From: Melitaea cinxia
Taxonomy: Eukaryota; Arthropoda; Insecta; Lepidoptera; Nymphalidae
Direction: 5' to 3'
DNA length: 64,000 nt
Assembly (NCBI RefSeq): GCF_905220565.1
Contig: NC_059421.1
Coordinates: 2,056,001 to 2,120,000, forward strand
In this document: one piece after another, positions 49,913 through 62,610 of the stretch
Layout of the letters: each line of letters starts with the position of its first letter
How positions within the stretch are numbered: position 1 is the first letter of the stretch
The notes under the pieces: model-generated
Databases searched by the model: none
Told to the model about the DNA's origin: nothing
Seen by the model: only the letters and a program-made list of their open reading frames with translations
Program-made: the position numbers and the translations under genes

Positions 49913-52409
49913 AATTTTAGTTAACGTATACAATCGATTCGAAATGAACATTCTGCAGAGAAGAATTGTCAAGAAAATCTTCAGTTACTGTTTAAAAAAA
50001 TGTAAATTTAGTCTCGAACCAAATAATATTCTTCATAATCATCAATATGATAACAATTAGAAATATTTACCTTTAGAACAGACGACTGTGTATATTTTAT
50101 AGATATTTATTTATTTAAAGAATAGCTCAATTGAATCCGCAAGATTTAGCCAGTGTATTTAATTATAATAATGATATCTTGTTTTTTTGTACCTTTGTCA
50201 TTGACATCCAATAAAGGTAGATTTATTTCATACATTAGTTTAAAATAAATGGTTTCCGTATGGAAACATTATTCATGATTTTAAAATATTTGATTCGGGT
50301 TATTTACTAATTAATTTACCCGGATTAAAAGTGATGTTTTTTTTTGCTACATATACTTGTATAAAGATATACAAATAATTGACGGATCGTTTGCTTCATG
50401 TATAACAATATTATCTTTTTATTAAAGTTTAATTAATTAATGTACTACATAAACACACGGTCGTTTGTGTAAGGAAGAAACTTTATACCCGTGTTGTACT
50501 TATAATAATAATAATAATAATCTTTATTTCGGGACTAGCCCATATAGTGTTAGTAACAATGATGCTTATAATCTAATGTTAGTACAATTACATTTAAATA
50601 ATAATTACATTTTAATAAATTTTGAACTAACAATAACTATAATAATATTTCTTAATAATAACAACAATTTTAAAACAACTAAAATGTGCATTCCTTTTTT
50701 TTAAATATTATATTAATGTGAATTATAATTTAATTATTAATTTATTTACTATATTATGTAACAGTCGATTGTATATATTATTTAATATTTTTATCAAAAA
50801 GAGTATGTATATAAAATGATCATATAAATGAATAAACAATACATTCAGACTTAATTATATATATAATAATACGCAGGGTAGGAATCGAACCATTAATTTT
50901 ATAGTTGAAAGCAAACAGCAAACACATAGTCAACTATGTTATTACAGTCCGAGAATGCGTATAATAATCTAGTAGGCGTATGTTCGTGGTTCAAAACTAG
51001 TCTAGTCTAGTCTAGGGAATATCCCATTCCGGAATCTAGCTGGGTATAACCCTGATCGAGGTAAAACGTAAGGACGGGGAGAAACTGACATTTAGTTAAT
51101 GACAAACTTGTTATTCACTTGATGTAAGTCGTTTTGAATCACGCGGTAATTCCGCGTGTAATGTTCTACCAGGTAAAGTTCTGTTTATTTGACGGAGAAA
51201 GTCTAACTTGAATTTAAAGTATTCTAATTTATTACCGAAGGTTGTCAAGTGTGGTATTTTTATTAGTTATATATGTTTTTTTATAACGATATTTATCTAA
51301 TTTAATGATTTATTTTATATTATAATATTGTTTTTGTTGCACCGTTTATCACATTCATTATATTTTTTATCTAAATAAATAAATATTAGTAATTCCAGTT
51401 ACAAATAGATTATAAAAGTATGTATAAGATGTATTTAGAACCCTTAGAAACTTTACAGATCACGAGGAATCAGAAAATAAGCAGGCGAAGACATTTTTAT
51501 CATTTTTTTAAAATATTATTTACAGGATTAGATAAAGATTTGCCATGTGAATGACGCGACGTGACATTTACTAGAAAATTGGTTTATTTATTGGATTATC
51601 AAAATAAGACACATGTGATTGACTGTCTCATATACACATTTCTTATTATAATACTAGCTATGTACCGAGGTTTCACGCACATTAATTTTAGCAGAAAAAA
51701 AACCGCCAACAGACTTCCTCAGTGAATGGAATATTCAACACAAAATAATTTTTGTATTCAAACCAGTAATAAGTCTTAATATTAGCGCGTTTAAACAAAC
51801 AAACTTTTTAGCTTTATAACATTATTATAGAAATTACAAAATAACAACTTAATATTATAGATCAAGATGAAAAATTAATATAATAACTTAGTATGGGGAT
51901 ACATACATCCTAATTTTATATGTATTGCATCACTAGTATATTTGTCGTAATTTCCCTTTGAGGATAACTTAGTAGCTATTACTCGTAAATTATATTGATT
52001 TTTTGCTCCGAAAAATACGTGCTTATTAAACAAAAATTTATCCTGCATTAAAGTCAATTGGGGAAGTTTTCAAAAAGTCTAACTTAATAAATGTATACTT
52101 TGTAAATATAAAGATAGGTTGACTTAGATTTAAGTTACGTATTTCTTTTATTTATTTATTTACTTTTAAGGGATGGTACACAGCAAAGAAAAAATTATAA
52201 AACAAAAAAGGCCAATTACGACCATCCATCCGTTTAAAATTTAAATTACCAAACGTGAAAAAATAAAATAAAAGAGAAAACACAAAAAAAAAACAAACTT
52301 GTTTTCATATTAAACCTATAAATACCCCTGGGAAGTATAATTTAAAAACAATTAACTCTATATGGAAGGAAACATAACATATATAATAATGATAGTAATA
52401 ATAACGCTT
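49913..52409. other. AT-rich DNA
   Basis: No gene seen. An AAT microsatellite lies at 50498-50521, a short 'tctag' tandem at 50998-51014, and a tRNA-like scrap ('taggaatcgaacc') near 50880. Confidence 0.45.
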
Positions 52410-52572
52410 TTTCACTACGCTGTGTCCTATATGCCCAAAGGTTGTCTGGAAGAGATCGCTACTCTAGCGATAAGACCGCCTTTGTACACTGTTTTATTTT
52501 TTTATTTTTATTTTTATTTGTAATATGTTATTGGGTTGATTGTTGTTGTGTACAATAAAGAGTATCTAATAA
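52410..52572 (+). repeat. LINE-type 3' tail with hairpin
   Basis: 'ttcactacgctgtgtcc', 'agagatcgctactctagcga' (a small hairpin) and the end 'gtgtacaataaagagtatct'. Related copies at 55781-55940, 56965-57118 and 59085-59215. Confidence 0.65.
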
Positions 52573-53434
52573 CATTTTAACAGTTTTATTCTGTATAATA
52601 TAATATAATTAATACATAGGTATTGTTATAATGTACTTTTCAACTCTTTTTGTATTACTTATTATTTTAGACAAGCAGTAGAAGATGCGAGCGAAAAGCT
52701 AATAAATTTACAAAGTTAGTTGTGTTTTCTCGTCAATGATAAATAACTGACTTCAATTACATCGACAATTAATGTAATGTGGGTAGACGAAGAAATATTC
52801 AATTAAATATGAATTATTAAGGGTAGCTAAAAAAATAAATTAAAAACATAAGAAATACAGTTGAATTGAGAACTTCCTACTTTTTTTAAAGTCATTTTAG
52901 ATCAAAGTGCCTGCCTTTCAAGACGACATTCGTATCTGAATATAACATCCGGGCAAAGCTAGTGCGACTCACTAGTCAATGTTAACCGGAAGTTATTTTT
53001 CATCTATCGAACGTGCTAATATCGGAATCTTTAGGACCGATTGAAAAAACGTTGTCTCTTAAAACCGTAACAAATTTATGACTAACGGGAACCGGAAAAA
53101 AGAATATCAATTAACTGTCAAGTAATATTATTAGTAATTATAGTTGTTAATTGACAATTTTGTTTTATGAATCATAAGTTATTTATTTTTAACTAAAATT
53201 AAAAATGAAACTTCGCAATTTGTATATTAAATTTAATGTGTTTTTTTTTTAATATTATATTTGTTACTATTTAGTATTTAAACTTTTTCTCTTTTTATTG
53301 TCACTGGCTATAAACAAAAGGGAAATTTGTTTATTATTTATTCATACCTATTTTTATTGCATCTTTTTTTTAATTTTTTTTAAAATGTAGTTTACAGTTC
53401 AAATAGTACACTGAGAAATACAAATAGAAATCAC
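52573..53434. other. AT-rich DNA with family G remains
   Basis: A worn reverse family G piece lies at about 52715-52910, followed by a CTAGT-ending scrap ('cgggcaaagctagt', 52950-52965). No gene. Confidence 0.45.
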
Positions 53435-53606
53435 TACTAATATTATAAATGTGAATGTAAGTTTGTTTGTTACGCTTTCACGCGAAAACTAATCAACCGA
53501 TCATCATGAAACTTTGTACACATATTCTTGGAGGTATTAGAAGTAATATAGGATACTTTTTAATAAAAAAATTCAATGCGAGCGAAGCCGCGGGTAAAAG
53601 CTAGTA
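53435..53606 (+). mobile_element. Family H short Helitron-like repeat, complete copy
   Basis: From 'actaatattataaatgtgaa' to 'gccgcgggtaaaagctagt', 172 bases, non-coding. Confidence 0.65.
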
Positions 53607-54556
53607 GATGTATAAAAACGATTAAAAAGTGTACACAGACAGTTTGCATAGGCTTTGTTTGTCACACAAAAACATCAAAATATCAAAGTTATTTGTATGA
53701 ATGTGTATGACGCGGGTTACGTAGAAACACATTAGCGATGCGCGAGCGCAGACGTCGCTGTGACGTCATATTGTCAAACGGTACATATTAAGGTAATAGG
53801 GGCTTTCATGTACCCATATTACGACTTGATATAGCACGCAGCTTTCCTCGTATAGAGTCATTAGTCACCTTTGTGTCTTCGCTATTCTAAAATACATTGA
53901 CGAAATTATTTTATTAATTTAATAGTAATAGTAACAGTTGATAATAGGTATTTATTTACATTGGCAAACACATAACCCTCCTTTTTTAGAGTCGGCTAAA
54001 ATATTAACAGCATTGCAGTTAGCGTCGACATAACATAATTACGTGTATTGTCATCGGGAATGTTTCAATGAGAACGGTCATACATTAGTGGAAGAGATTT
54101 GCGTATAAGCTTAAGCACTATAAGGTCTCTAGAGCCCGGACTAGTTGCTGGATGAAATTACAGAACGCCTTTTTAACCTACTCGACGCTGAAAGCATTAG
54201 GGTATGCCTCTTTTTAAATATAGCCTTGTATAGTGCTATGTTAGGCTAAAAAATAAATTATATTTGGATTGCGGACAAACCTTTGTAGTTTTTGTAATGT
54301 TATTGTTACCGGTTAATTGTTTACATACTAATATAAGTATTTTTATTGATATCACAAAAAAGTTTATTATTATTATTATTATTGGTGTAACTGCCTGTTA
54401 TCTTTGAATTCGTTCGTTAATTTTTCTAAAAAAAAGTATACAGCTATTTCAGAGCAAACTTATGTGTCAAATTTCATTAAAATTAGATCAGACCTACAAA
54501 CTTTTGTTTTTATAACAAATTAATTGACACAATATAATTAAGAAATTTGGTATTAA
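53607..54556. other. Intergenic DNA with a small CG-rich island
   Basis: 53715-53790 is CG-rich and holds a perfect CRE palindrome 'TGACGTCA'. No transcript could be linked to it. The rest is AT-rich, with an ATT microsatellite near 54365-54384. Confidence 0.4.
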
Positions 54557-54757
54557 TAAACGCTTCACACTCAACGGATCGCCCAGTAGGATTTTCTCCT
54601 GTGTTGGGGGTCCGGAAATACATACAATACACAAACACAACGCCCAGACCACGACTAACATGGCCGATACATATGTATGTCTGTCGTGAGCGGGAATCAA
54701 ACCCGCGACCGCCAGCGCATCAGCCAGTGCTATTACCGTTCGCTAACGCGTCGTCAT
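54557..54757 (-). mobile_element. tRNA-derived SINE family C
   Basis: Second copy of the 7898-8094 family, same orientation. The plus strand reads 'aggattttctcctgtgttgg' and 'gcgggaatcaaacccgcgac'. Confidence 0.75.
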
Positions 54758-55044
54758 ATATAATTTTATTATCATTACAAATTATTTTTAATATTATCAT
54801 TACATATTATATATTTATTAATGGTTTTTATAAATTTGTTAATTTTGCATTATAAATTAAATTTGTTAACTAGCACAATAAACTAATTAAAATGTTGTAT
54901 TCGTAACAGTTACCAGTAGACCAGCTGCGTTACAGATGATTTCAGAGATTTGCAATTTGACGTCTATAATTGCGTACAACTGTTATTACTCGTCTATTGC
55001 AAATTGCGCAATAACTTAACAACAAAACATCGTTATTATCTATT
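54758..55044. other. AT-rich DNA
   Basis: Nothing recognised. Confidence 0.4.
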
Positions 55045-55490
55045 TTTAGCCGACTTCAAAAAAAAGAGGAGGTTACTCAATTCGACCGTACATATGTTAT
55101 TTTTAATGTATGTTTGGGGATAACTCCGTTGTTTACGAACCGATTTTGATAATTCTTTTTTTGTTGGAAAGGAGATATCCCTAGTTTGGTACCATAATAA
55201 GGAAACCAGTATCTGATGATGGGATCTCAAAGAAATCGAGGGAAACTCTCGAAAATCCGCATAACTTTTTACTGGGTGTACCGATTTTGATGATTTTTAA
55301 TTTAATCGAAAGCCGATGTTTATCATGTGGTCACATTTAAATTTCATCGAGATCTGATTACAAATTTTGGAGTGATCTTTGATAATGCGTATTTACTTGA
55401 CTATTTTTTCGTCTACCTACGTTGTATTACTTGTCGATATAATTGAAGTCGGTTTTTCTTCGTTTGACTGCAAACACAATTATAACAATT
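55045..55490 (+). repeat. Family G, 5'-shortened copy
   Basis: Starts 'tagccgacttcaaaaaaaag' and ends 'gaagtcggtttttcttcgtt'. Lacks one of the two internal halves of 39705-40332. Confidence 0.7.
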
Positions 55491-55780
55491 AACATACATT
55501 TATGATTACTGCGGATAATTACATATAAAAAAAAAATGTTATAAAACGTTGTTCTTTTGCAATGTTATCAATGCAATTAACATCAAAATTCGTTTAGTAT
55601 ATTTAATCGTTTAGGTATACCAATAGTTCAACGCTTCTGTTTTATCTTAATAGCGTAATTATAACATTAAATTCTTTATTTATTTTATTTTACTGAATTA
55701 TTTTTTTAAACAACTAGGTCAGTATATATGGTATGTGATATTGTTCTAGGTGACACTAATTGTCACTTCTCTGTGTACAC

Positions 55781-55940
55781 TTCCCTACCGCTTTCACTAC
55801 GCTGTGTCCTTGATGTATGCCCAAAGGTTGTCTGGAAGAGATCGCTACTCTAGCGATAAGACCGCCTTTGTACACTGTTTTTTATTTGTAATATGTTATT
55901 GTGTTGATTGTTGTTGTGTACAATAAAAATTATCTATCTA
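55781..55940 (+). repeat. LINE-type 3' tail with hairpin
   Basis: Close match to 52410-52572, joined directly to the SINE A copy that follows. Confidence 0.65.
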
Positions 55941-56200
55941 TGTCGGTAAACAAGAGTACGGCTCACCTGATGGTAAGCGATTACCGTAGTTATAGACGCA
56001 TGCAACAGCAGAAGCATCGCAAGCGCGTTGTCTACCCTATTCCCAATCCCCCAGGAGTTCTGGTCACCTTACTCACCAAAGGAACACAATACTGCTGGAG
56101 AGCAGTATTATTTAGCTGTGATCTTCTGTAAGCTCTAGGTACTTCCCCAGTCAGGGTGCTCCAGATTTTGAGAAGATTATTTCGCTTTGCCCTAATTCAG
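55941..56200 (-). mobile_element. SINE family A
   Basis: Reverse copy with 'gtacggctcacctgatggta' and 'ctggtcaccttactcaccaa'. The far end is worn. Confidence 0.75.
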
Positions 56201-56829
56201 TCAAAGTTGTTGAAAGTATGTTGAAAATTTAAAGTTTTTTGCGTTCGTAAGTTAAATAAAGTTTTCTTAACTATACATATTTGCATCTCGAGTTAGTCTG
56301 TAATTGCAATGTATATATATGATATTATTGATATGATATGACAATTTATTAAGCTGTTAAATTTATTTATTTTTTTAATCTAACATTATAAATTTACATT
56401 GGATAAATTAGGTGCATACGCCGTAACATTGAAGATGTTGTTTTAAAAATATATTAAGGTTAATTATGTATTAAGGTATATTAAGTAATGTATTTATAGG
56501 TATATTAAGTAATGTATTCTGTACTTAATAGAAGCTTAAAAGAGATTCCAATCGACACAAGTAACTGCTACAATACGCTCCCACAAATAACCCAAAAGAC
56601 AGTATCTTAAAATTTGTAAATATTTATAAACTCCTTTTTTTATACAATGATAGGCTTGCGTTCGATCACTATTTCACCTGATAATAATTTCACCTGATAA
56701 GATAATCATTCAGCAATAATGAAAATGCGGTCTAAGATGGAGCACGCTTGCCTAGAAGTAACCTATTCACTCGCGAATTAAAGATCGCCAGGTTATAGTT
56801 TTCTGGAAATATTTTATTTCTAGCGACTT
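56201..56829. other. AT-rich DNA
   Basis: No gene seen. A short direct repeat 'aggtatattaagtaatgtat' occurs twice at about 56475-56515. Confidence 0.4.
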
Positions 56830-57118
56830 TAAATTCAACCGTATTTTTTTACCTCATAACTTTTTACTGGGTTTACCGATATCGATGATTCTTTTGGTTA
56901 TCAAAAGATGGCGCTTGTTATGTGGTCATATTTAAATTTGATCGAGACCTGAAACGAACTTTTTCTTCCTATCCGTCCCTACTATATCGTGTCCTAAATC
57001 GCTCTTCAGCGATAAGATCGCCGTTGTATATCTTTTTTTTTTAGTGTCTACTACTGCTTGTTTATATTTTGGTGTACAGTAAAGAATATATTATTATTAT
57101 CATTATTATTATTACTTT
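56830..57118 (+). repeat. Family G scrap joined to LINE-type tail
   Basis: 56830-56960 has 'tttttactgggtttaccgat'. 56965-57118 has the hairpin tail ('cttcagcgataagatcgccg') and an ATT microsatellite. Confidence 0.55.
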
Positions 57119-57134
57119 TTGAGTAATCCCTAGT

Positions 57135-57325
57135 AGTGCTTCGGAGTACGTCAGGCCGTCGGTCCCGGTTGTTATCATATGTCACCTGGATAGCGATCGT
57201 TACTCAGAGTAGGAAATATATCCGTCAACTCGCATCGGAGCAGCGTAGTAGATTAAGCTCTGATCCTTCTCTTACATGGGGAAAGAGGCATATGCCCAGC
57301 AGTGGGATATTACAGGCTGAAGCGA
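57135..57325 (+). mobile_element. SINE family B, 3' two thirds
   Basis: From 'gtcggtcccggttgttatca' to 'gggatattacaggctgaagc'. The tRNA-like head is missing. Confidence 0.7.
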
Positions 57326-57739
57326 AGCGAATCCCTAGTAATGCCTATACTTATAATTTATTACCTACGTTGTACTACTTATTAAATCGTTTGTTCCGTT
57401 TGTGAACAAACACAAGAATACCATTATTTACACAAATTAATCATCGGTTCCGAGGTGACACAGTGTAAATCACTTTTGTTTCGGTACATTGGTTTTTCCA
57501 CAGTGTATATGTGGATATTAACTGTATATGTTTATAAATAACTCGATGTTTTACTAATTAGAAATTAAAAACAAATTAATGACGTCACTAATATATTCAT
57601 TATAATTCACTCTAATATTCCATTTAGGAACAGAGTGATTAATGAATTTTTGTTTATTTCCTAAATAAACAAAAATACCGGAAAACCCACACTGTTAATG
57701 TCTTTTAATTCCTGGTACCTATTAATATTATTATTATTA
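57326..57739. other. AT-rich DNA
   Basis: Nothing recognised. Confidence 0.4.
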
Positions 57740-58120
57740 TTGCAATGGAAAGGGCTATGTTTGGGGTTTCTCTCAAAGATAGGATTAGAAATGAGACTAT
57801 CCGCGAGAGAGAATCGTCGTCGTGAATGAGTAACCGACATAGCACACAGAATTAGCAAGTTGAAGTGGCAGTGGGCTGGTCATCTGTGTTGCAGGACCGA
57901 TGGCCGTTGGAGCAGATGGGTCCTGGAGTGGAGACCGCGTCTTGGCAAACGCAGTGTTCGGACGTCCTCCGGCCCGTTGGACTGACGATCCGATCTACGT
58001 AAGATTGTCGGTGTAGGCTGGATGAGGATTGCGGAAAACCGGGATGGCGGAGACAGACAGGCGGGATGTCAGGCCTATGTCCAGCAGTGGACTGCAATAG
58101 GCTCAACTGATTGATTGACT
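57740..58120 (+). mobile_element. RTE-type LINE, C-terminal coding end
   Basis: Readable with interruptions: 'ERAMFGVSLKDRIRNETIRE', 'VTDIAHRISKLKWQWAGHL', 'WVLEWRPRLGKRSVR', then 'cagcagtggactgcaatagg' and a GATT-type tail. This is the usual ending of RTE-type endonuclease-reverse-transcriptase proteins. The antisense frame on the minus strand is not a gene. Confidence 0.75.
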
Positions 58121-58151
58121 GACCTATTAATTATACAATCTTCCTATATAC

Positions 58152-58410
58152 GCTAACGCTTCAGCCTGTTACATCCCACTGCTGGGCATAGGTCTCTTTC
58201 TCCACGCTACTCCAATGCGGGTTGCCGGATATACTCCCTATTTATGAGTAACGATCGCTATCAGGTGTACATGATAACCACCGGGACCGACGGCTTAACG
58301 TGCTCTCCGAGGCACGGTGAAGAGCCCCACAGGAACTGCACAAACACCCTGACCACGGCAAACATCTATATGGCCAATATAAATGTGTGTCATGTGGATC
58401 GAACCCGCAA
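58152..58410 (-). mobile_element. SINE family B, head truncated by TA repeat
   Basis: Reverse copy from 'cgcttcagcctgttacatcc'. It ends in the B-box region ('gatcgaacccgcaacca'), where a TA microsatellite (58414-58440) follows. Confidence 0.75.
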
Positions 58411-58440
58411 CCACCTATATATATATATATATATATATAT

Positions 58441-59084
58441 TCCTCAAAATAACGCGAGTGAAATTGCGGAGCACAGCTAGTCGTTAATAAAATTTACCAA
58501 CTTTTTTTTTAAATTGACGCAAGTAGTAACTATATTTTATAATCACTTGTTAGCATTGTATTCACTGGATAGCGACCACATGTAAGATTTATCTTTAAGC
58601 TCATTATAATTAACTAGTCACTGCATGTTATCTTGTTTTAATTGTAATTTGAATTTATTTTGAATATTGAAAAACTTAAATAATTGCCTGTTTGAAAGAA
58701 AAAAAGACTGACCTAAGTTTCCATCTAAAATTACACTTTATTAAGGATTAATCAGAAATTATTTTTCACATCTCGACAAGACGACAAGCATCAACATTGG
58801 ATTAAGAAAATAATCAACAAAACCGGTAAAAATAGGTAAAAGTCAAAAGGTTCATGTGCTCGAAATGGGAACCCCCATTTCCTGGAAGTCGCCTATAAAG
58901 AAATGCAATTTTAAAACCAATATTATAAAAGTATGAGCTGTACTTTGCGCGCGTTGCTACCTTTTTTTTATTTTTGGTCGTACCAACTCAGGTCTCAGAA
59001 ACCTTTGTGGGCTCATGCACACTTTGCTGAAGATCATGACATGATCAAGCATAGATTACGATTCTATAAAGGACATACAGAGAA
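58441..59084. other. AT-rich DNA with repeat scraps
   Basis: 'gcggagcacagctagtcg' near 58468 looks like a Helitron-type end. About 58720-58900 is a worn family G piece. No gene. Confidence 0.45.
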
Positions 59085-59215
59085 ACATTCGATTTTTTTA
59101 TAGAGATCGCTTTAAGCGATAAGGCCGCCTTTGCATACATTGTTTGTTTTTGTATCAAATCGTTCTAAAATGTATCTTATTTTTTGTGTGTGCAATAAAG
59201 TTTAATAAATAAAAT
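59085..59215 (+). repeat. LINE-type 3' tail with hairpin
   Basis: 'agagatcgctttaagcgata' hairpin and 'gtgtgcaataaagtttaata', worn. Confidence 0.6.
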
Positions 59216-59639
59216 AAAATAAATAAATAGATTTATTTGAGGATCACGAGAATCTTATGTCATAGAAAGATAAATTACCGAGAAATGTATAGGATAGGTT
59301 CTAAATTATGTTAGGATTTAGGCCTTATAACATAAGAATAGAATTTTGTTATAAAAATCAAATGGGTGGTTGTTGTATAGATATTGAATGACATCCCAAT
59401 GATCAATCCCAATCCCAATCATACTGTTAGACAACCTTTAACCCAACATATCCTTAAATTCTACTAAGTCTACGAGGCTGATCTGAAAAACTTTTATTAA
59501 GTGAGATCTTCTTATTGAAGAACTTTAAAAGTATTAAAAAATTAATAATAGATAAAAGATGTGTGGACTTAGTGGCGCTGTGTTTCATGCAAGATATTAC
59601 TAATTTTGCACTAAAACACTGTTTATGTATTAGTTTCAA
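59216..59639. other. AT-rich DNA, probable upstream part of family E
   Basis: No gene seen. The segment from about 59500 may belong to the LINE whose tail is family E. Confidence 0.35.
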
Positions 59640-59766
59640 AAGCGGAGTTTCTTGCCGATTCTTCTCTGCAGAATCTACATTCTGAATCAGTAGTATCAAA
59701 TTAAAATTTATTTTTTGTAAAATGACGATTCGAAAGTGCTTTTGGGCCTATTTGAATAAAGTTATA
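59640..59766 (+). repeat. Family E tail, left of mariner
   Basis: 'gagtttcttgccgattcttc' to 'gaataaagttata', interrupted at TA. Continues at 61059-61090. Confidence 0.75.
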
Positions 59767-61058
59767 CTAGATCGTTCAATAAGTCCCGAGACTAACCTGG
59801 AAATGGCGCATATATTAAAAACTCTTTTGATTTTTAAAAAGTACTGGCTATCAATACAAGAATATGTGTCAAATTTTTAAAAATGGAACAATAAAATTAT
59901 TGATTTTGAAACATTTAAGTGACGCTACGGTTGTAATTTCGATACAATGGAAAAAAACGAGTTTCGCGTGTTGATAAAACATTGTTTTTTAATGGGAAAA
60001 AATTCCGTTGAAGCACAGCAATGGCTTATAAAATGTTATGTAGGATCAGCTCCCTCTAAAGCAACCATTTGTCAGTGGTATGCCGACTTCAAACGCGGTC
60101 GCATGGACACCAATGATGGGGAACGCTCAGGTCGTCCAAATGAAGCAGTGACTCAACAAAATATTAATGAAGTCCTCAAAATCGTATTGGAAGATCGGAA
60201 GGTAAAAGTGCGAGAGATAGCCGAGATAGTGAAGATTTCAGCTGGTAGTGTTTTCACTATTTTACATAAAAATTTGGCCATGAAAAAGCTTTTTTCTAAG
60301 TGGGTGCCGCGTTTGCTTACAACTAATCAAAAGGAACAACGTATCAATGATTCAGAGCGATGTTTGGCGCTGATGAATCATAATAAAAAGGATTTTTTAC
60401 GTCGGTATGTAACAATGGATGAAACCTGGATATACCATTTCACTCCGGAATCCAATCGGCAGGCAGCGGAGTGGAGAGCGGCTGGTGAAAGCCGCCCGAA
60501 GCGTCCAAAGACTCAGAAATCGGCCGGTAAGGCTATGGCGACTATATTTTGGGATGCGCATGGAATACTTTTCATCGACTACCTTGAAAAGGGCAAAATA
60601 TAACTAGTGACTATTACATGTGCTTATTGGAGCGATTGAAGTACGAAATTGCGGATAAACGGCCTCACATGAACAAAAAGAAAGTGGTGTTTCACCAGGA
60701 CAACGCGCCTTGTCACAAATCCGTGAGAACGATGGCCAAAATTAACGAATTGGGCTTCGAATTGCTTCCTCATCCCCCTTATTCGCCAGACTTGGCCCCC
60801 AGCGATTACTGGCTGTTTGCAGACCTCAAAAAATGCTTCAGGGTAAGAAATTTGACTCAAATAGTGAAGTTATCGCAGCAACGGAGGCTTATTTTGAAGC
60901 CAAAGACAAATCGTTCTACACACATGGGATAGAAAAGTTAGAAAAGCGTTGGAGGGACTGTATTGCTCTTGGAGGAGACTATGTTCGTGAATAAAAATTA
61001 ATTTTATAAAAAAGACCTTTTTTTAGTACTTAGTCTTGGGACTTATTGAACCACGCGT
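59767..61058 (+). mobile_element. Mariner element, about 1.29 kb
   Basis: Terminal inverted repeats 'ttcaataagtcccgagacta' (left) and its inverse near 61031-61050 (one change in the stem). TA on both sides. It interrupts the family E tail, whose uninterrupted form is at 15040-15175. Confidence 0.9.
59947..60994 (+). pseudogene. Mariner transposase with two frameshifts
   Basis: Frame 1 (59947-60603, 218 codons) holds the helix-turn-helix part, 'WVPRLLT', and the first catalytic Asp in 'TMDETWIYH' (residue 158). A small deletion near 60597 brings a stop. Frame 2 (from 60618) holds the second Asp in 'HQDNAPCHKS' and the third in 'YSPDLAPSDYWLF', 34 residues apart (the D34D signature of mariner). 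One base is lost near 60830, after which the C-terminal end is read in another frame up to the stop at 60994. All three catalytic Asp codons remain, but no full protein can be made. Confidence 0.9.
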
Positions 61059-61440
61059 TATTTGATTTTGTTTTTGATTTTGAAATGTTTTAAAAGAATA
61101 AAAAACATGATGCTGTGACTAACATGGGACACAAAAATACTTATGACTTCCAAGAAACGGGACTTGAATAGCGAGGTTGGTCTGTGTTGGTAATTTAGTC
61201 AACAGTTTCGTATTACGTGTTAAGAAATTGCAATTGATATTATATTCAATGACACGTATTCTGTATAAGCATACAGAAATCTGTCTGTGAAATTAAAATT
61301 TAATTTAACTAATAATGCTTTATTATACGGTGTCGCAGGCTGGTAATTGATTACCGCCAGGTGCTATACAATTGTTTGCAACCCTGATAGTATAAAATGT
61401 AGATAAAACCTGCCGCAGCCGCGTGTACTATATACTAAGC
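61059..61440. other. Family E remainder and AT-rich DNA
   Basis: 61059-61090 finishes the family E tail ('tttgattttgtttttgattt'). The rest, to 61440, holds a worn SINE A scrap (61330-61380) and no gene. Confidence 0.45.
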
Positions 61441-61449
61441 TATTAGGTG

Positions 61450-61745
61450 TGTGGCTACGGTACGGCATCAAAGAATATAGCCACCCCCTCTCTTCCCGTG
61501 GGTGTCGTAAGAGGCGACTAAGGGATATAACACAGTTACACTATCACCTTGGAACTTTAAAAGCCGACCGATGGCGGGATAACCATCCAACTGCTGGCTT
61601 TGAAATACAAAGCCAGCCCTGCGGTCACCAACCCGCCTGCCCAGCGTGGTGACTATGGGCAAAACACATTAGTTCACGCTATTTTTGGCGTGAACTTGTG
61701 GGGACCTATGTCTAGCCGTAGACTGTGATAGGCTAAAATGATGAT
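61450..61745 (+). mobile_element. LINE/SINE tail family T, longest copy
   Basis: Extends further 5' than the others ('ctcttcccgtgggtgtcgta', 'gtaagaggcgactaaggga'). It then has the same body with about 40 bases deleted near 61612 and an ATG-repeat tail. Confidence 0.75.
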
Positions 61746-62219
61746 GAAATGATGAAGCTATTAGGTCCTTACATATGAAGTTGTCGTTTTGTCGTACTGG
61801 GCACTTTGATCTCAAATATTTCCTCTTTGGTTAAAAATTCCAAATTCAAATATACAGACTACCCTCAGACAGACTTTTCAATCTGACCAGTAAATTCCTC
61901 AATCAAAAAAAAAATCTCAATTTAAATAAAACATACAGAACTTTTAGTACTAGTAGATATATATTGATAAAAAAGATAGCTTTAATTCGTATTCTATATA
62001 TTAGTCAATTATTTGAGACAAAATAAACAACCTGACAACGGAGTGCCGTTTGTGTACATATTGAGGAAGATAAGATTGCTTTTAGAAAACGATAGAGATT
62101 GAGATACGATTAGAGCAGGGATGTAAAAGATACGGCCCACAATCGCTATATTTCACAGAAAGAAGTATCATAACTTCACCCGATTCCTCTACGGAAATTT
62201 TAAAATGCGCACACTACAT
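61746..62219. other. AT-rich DNA
   Basis: No gene or element recognised. Confidence 0.4.
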
Positions 62220-62253
62220 TTTTAACCGACTTCAAAAATTACTGAATTCGACC

Positions 62254-62294
<41 letters not shown>

Positions 62295-62480
62295 TGTATA
62301 TATGGGGATAACTTCGTCGTTTATGAACCGATTTTGATAATTCTTTTTTTGTTGGAAATAAGATATCCCTGGTGTGGTACCATGATAAGGAAACTAGGAT
62401 CTGATGTTAGACTCCCATAGAAATCGAGGGAAACTCGAAAATCCACATAATTTTTTACTGGGTGTACCGATTTTGATGAT
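62220..62480 (+). repeat. Family G copy with TA microsatellite
   Basis: Starts 'taaccgacttcaaaaattac', holds a TA repeat at 62253-62291, and breaks off after 'tgtaccgattttgatgat'. Confidence 0.65.
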
Positions 62481-62610
62481 CTTACTCATAGTAGGAAATA
62501 TATCCGCCAACCCGCATCGTAAACAAAAAGTGGAGTAGCGTGGTGGATTAAAGTCGGATCTTTCTCTTACATGGAGGAAAAGGCCTATGTCCAGCTGTGG
62601 AATGTGGTCG
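62481..62610 (+). repeat. SINE family B 3' fragment with small insertion
   Basis: 'aggaaatatatccgccaacc' to 'aggcctatgtccagctgtgg'. A 12-base insertion near 62518 splits 'cgcatcg' from 'ggagtagcg'. Confidence 0.6.

Noticed and set aside
57852..58106. 84-codon minus-strand open frame
   Set aside because: Antisense to the readable RTE-type LINE end on the plus strand.
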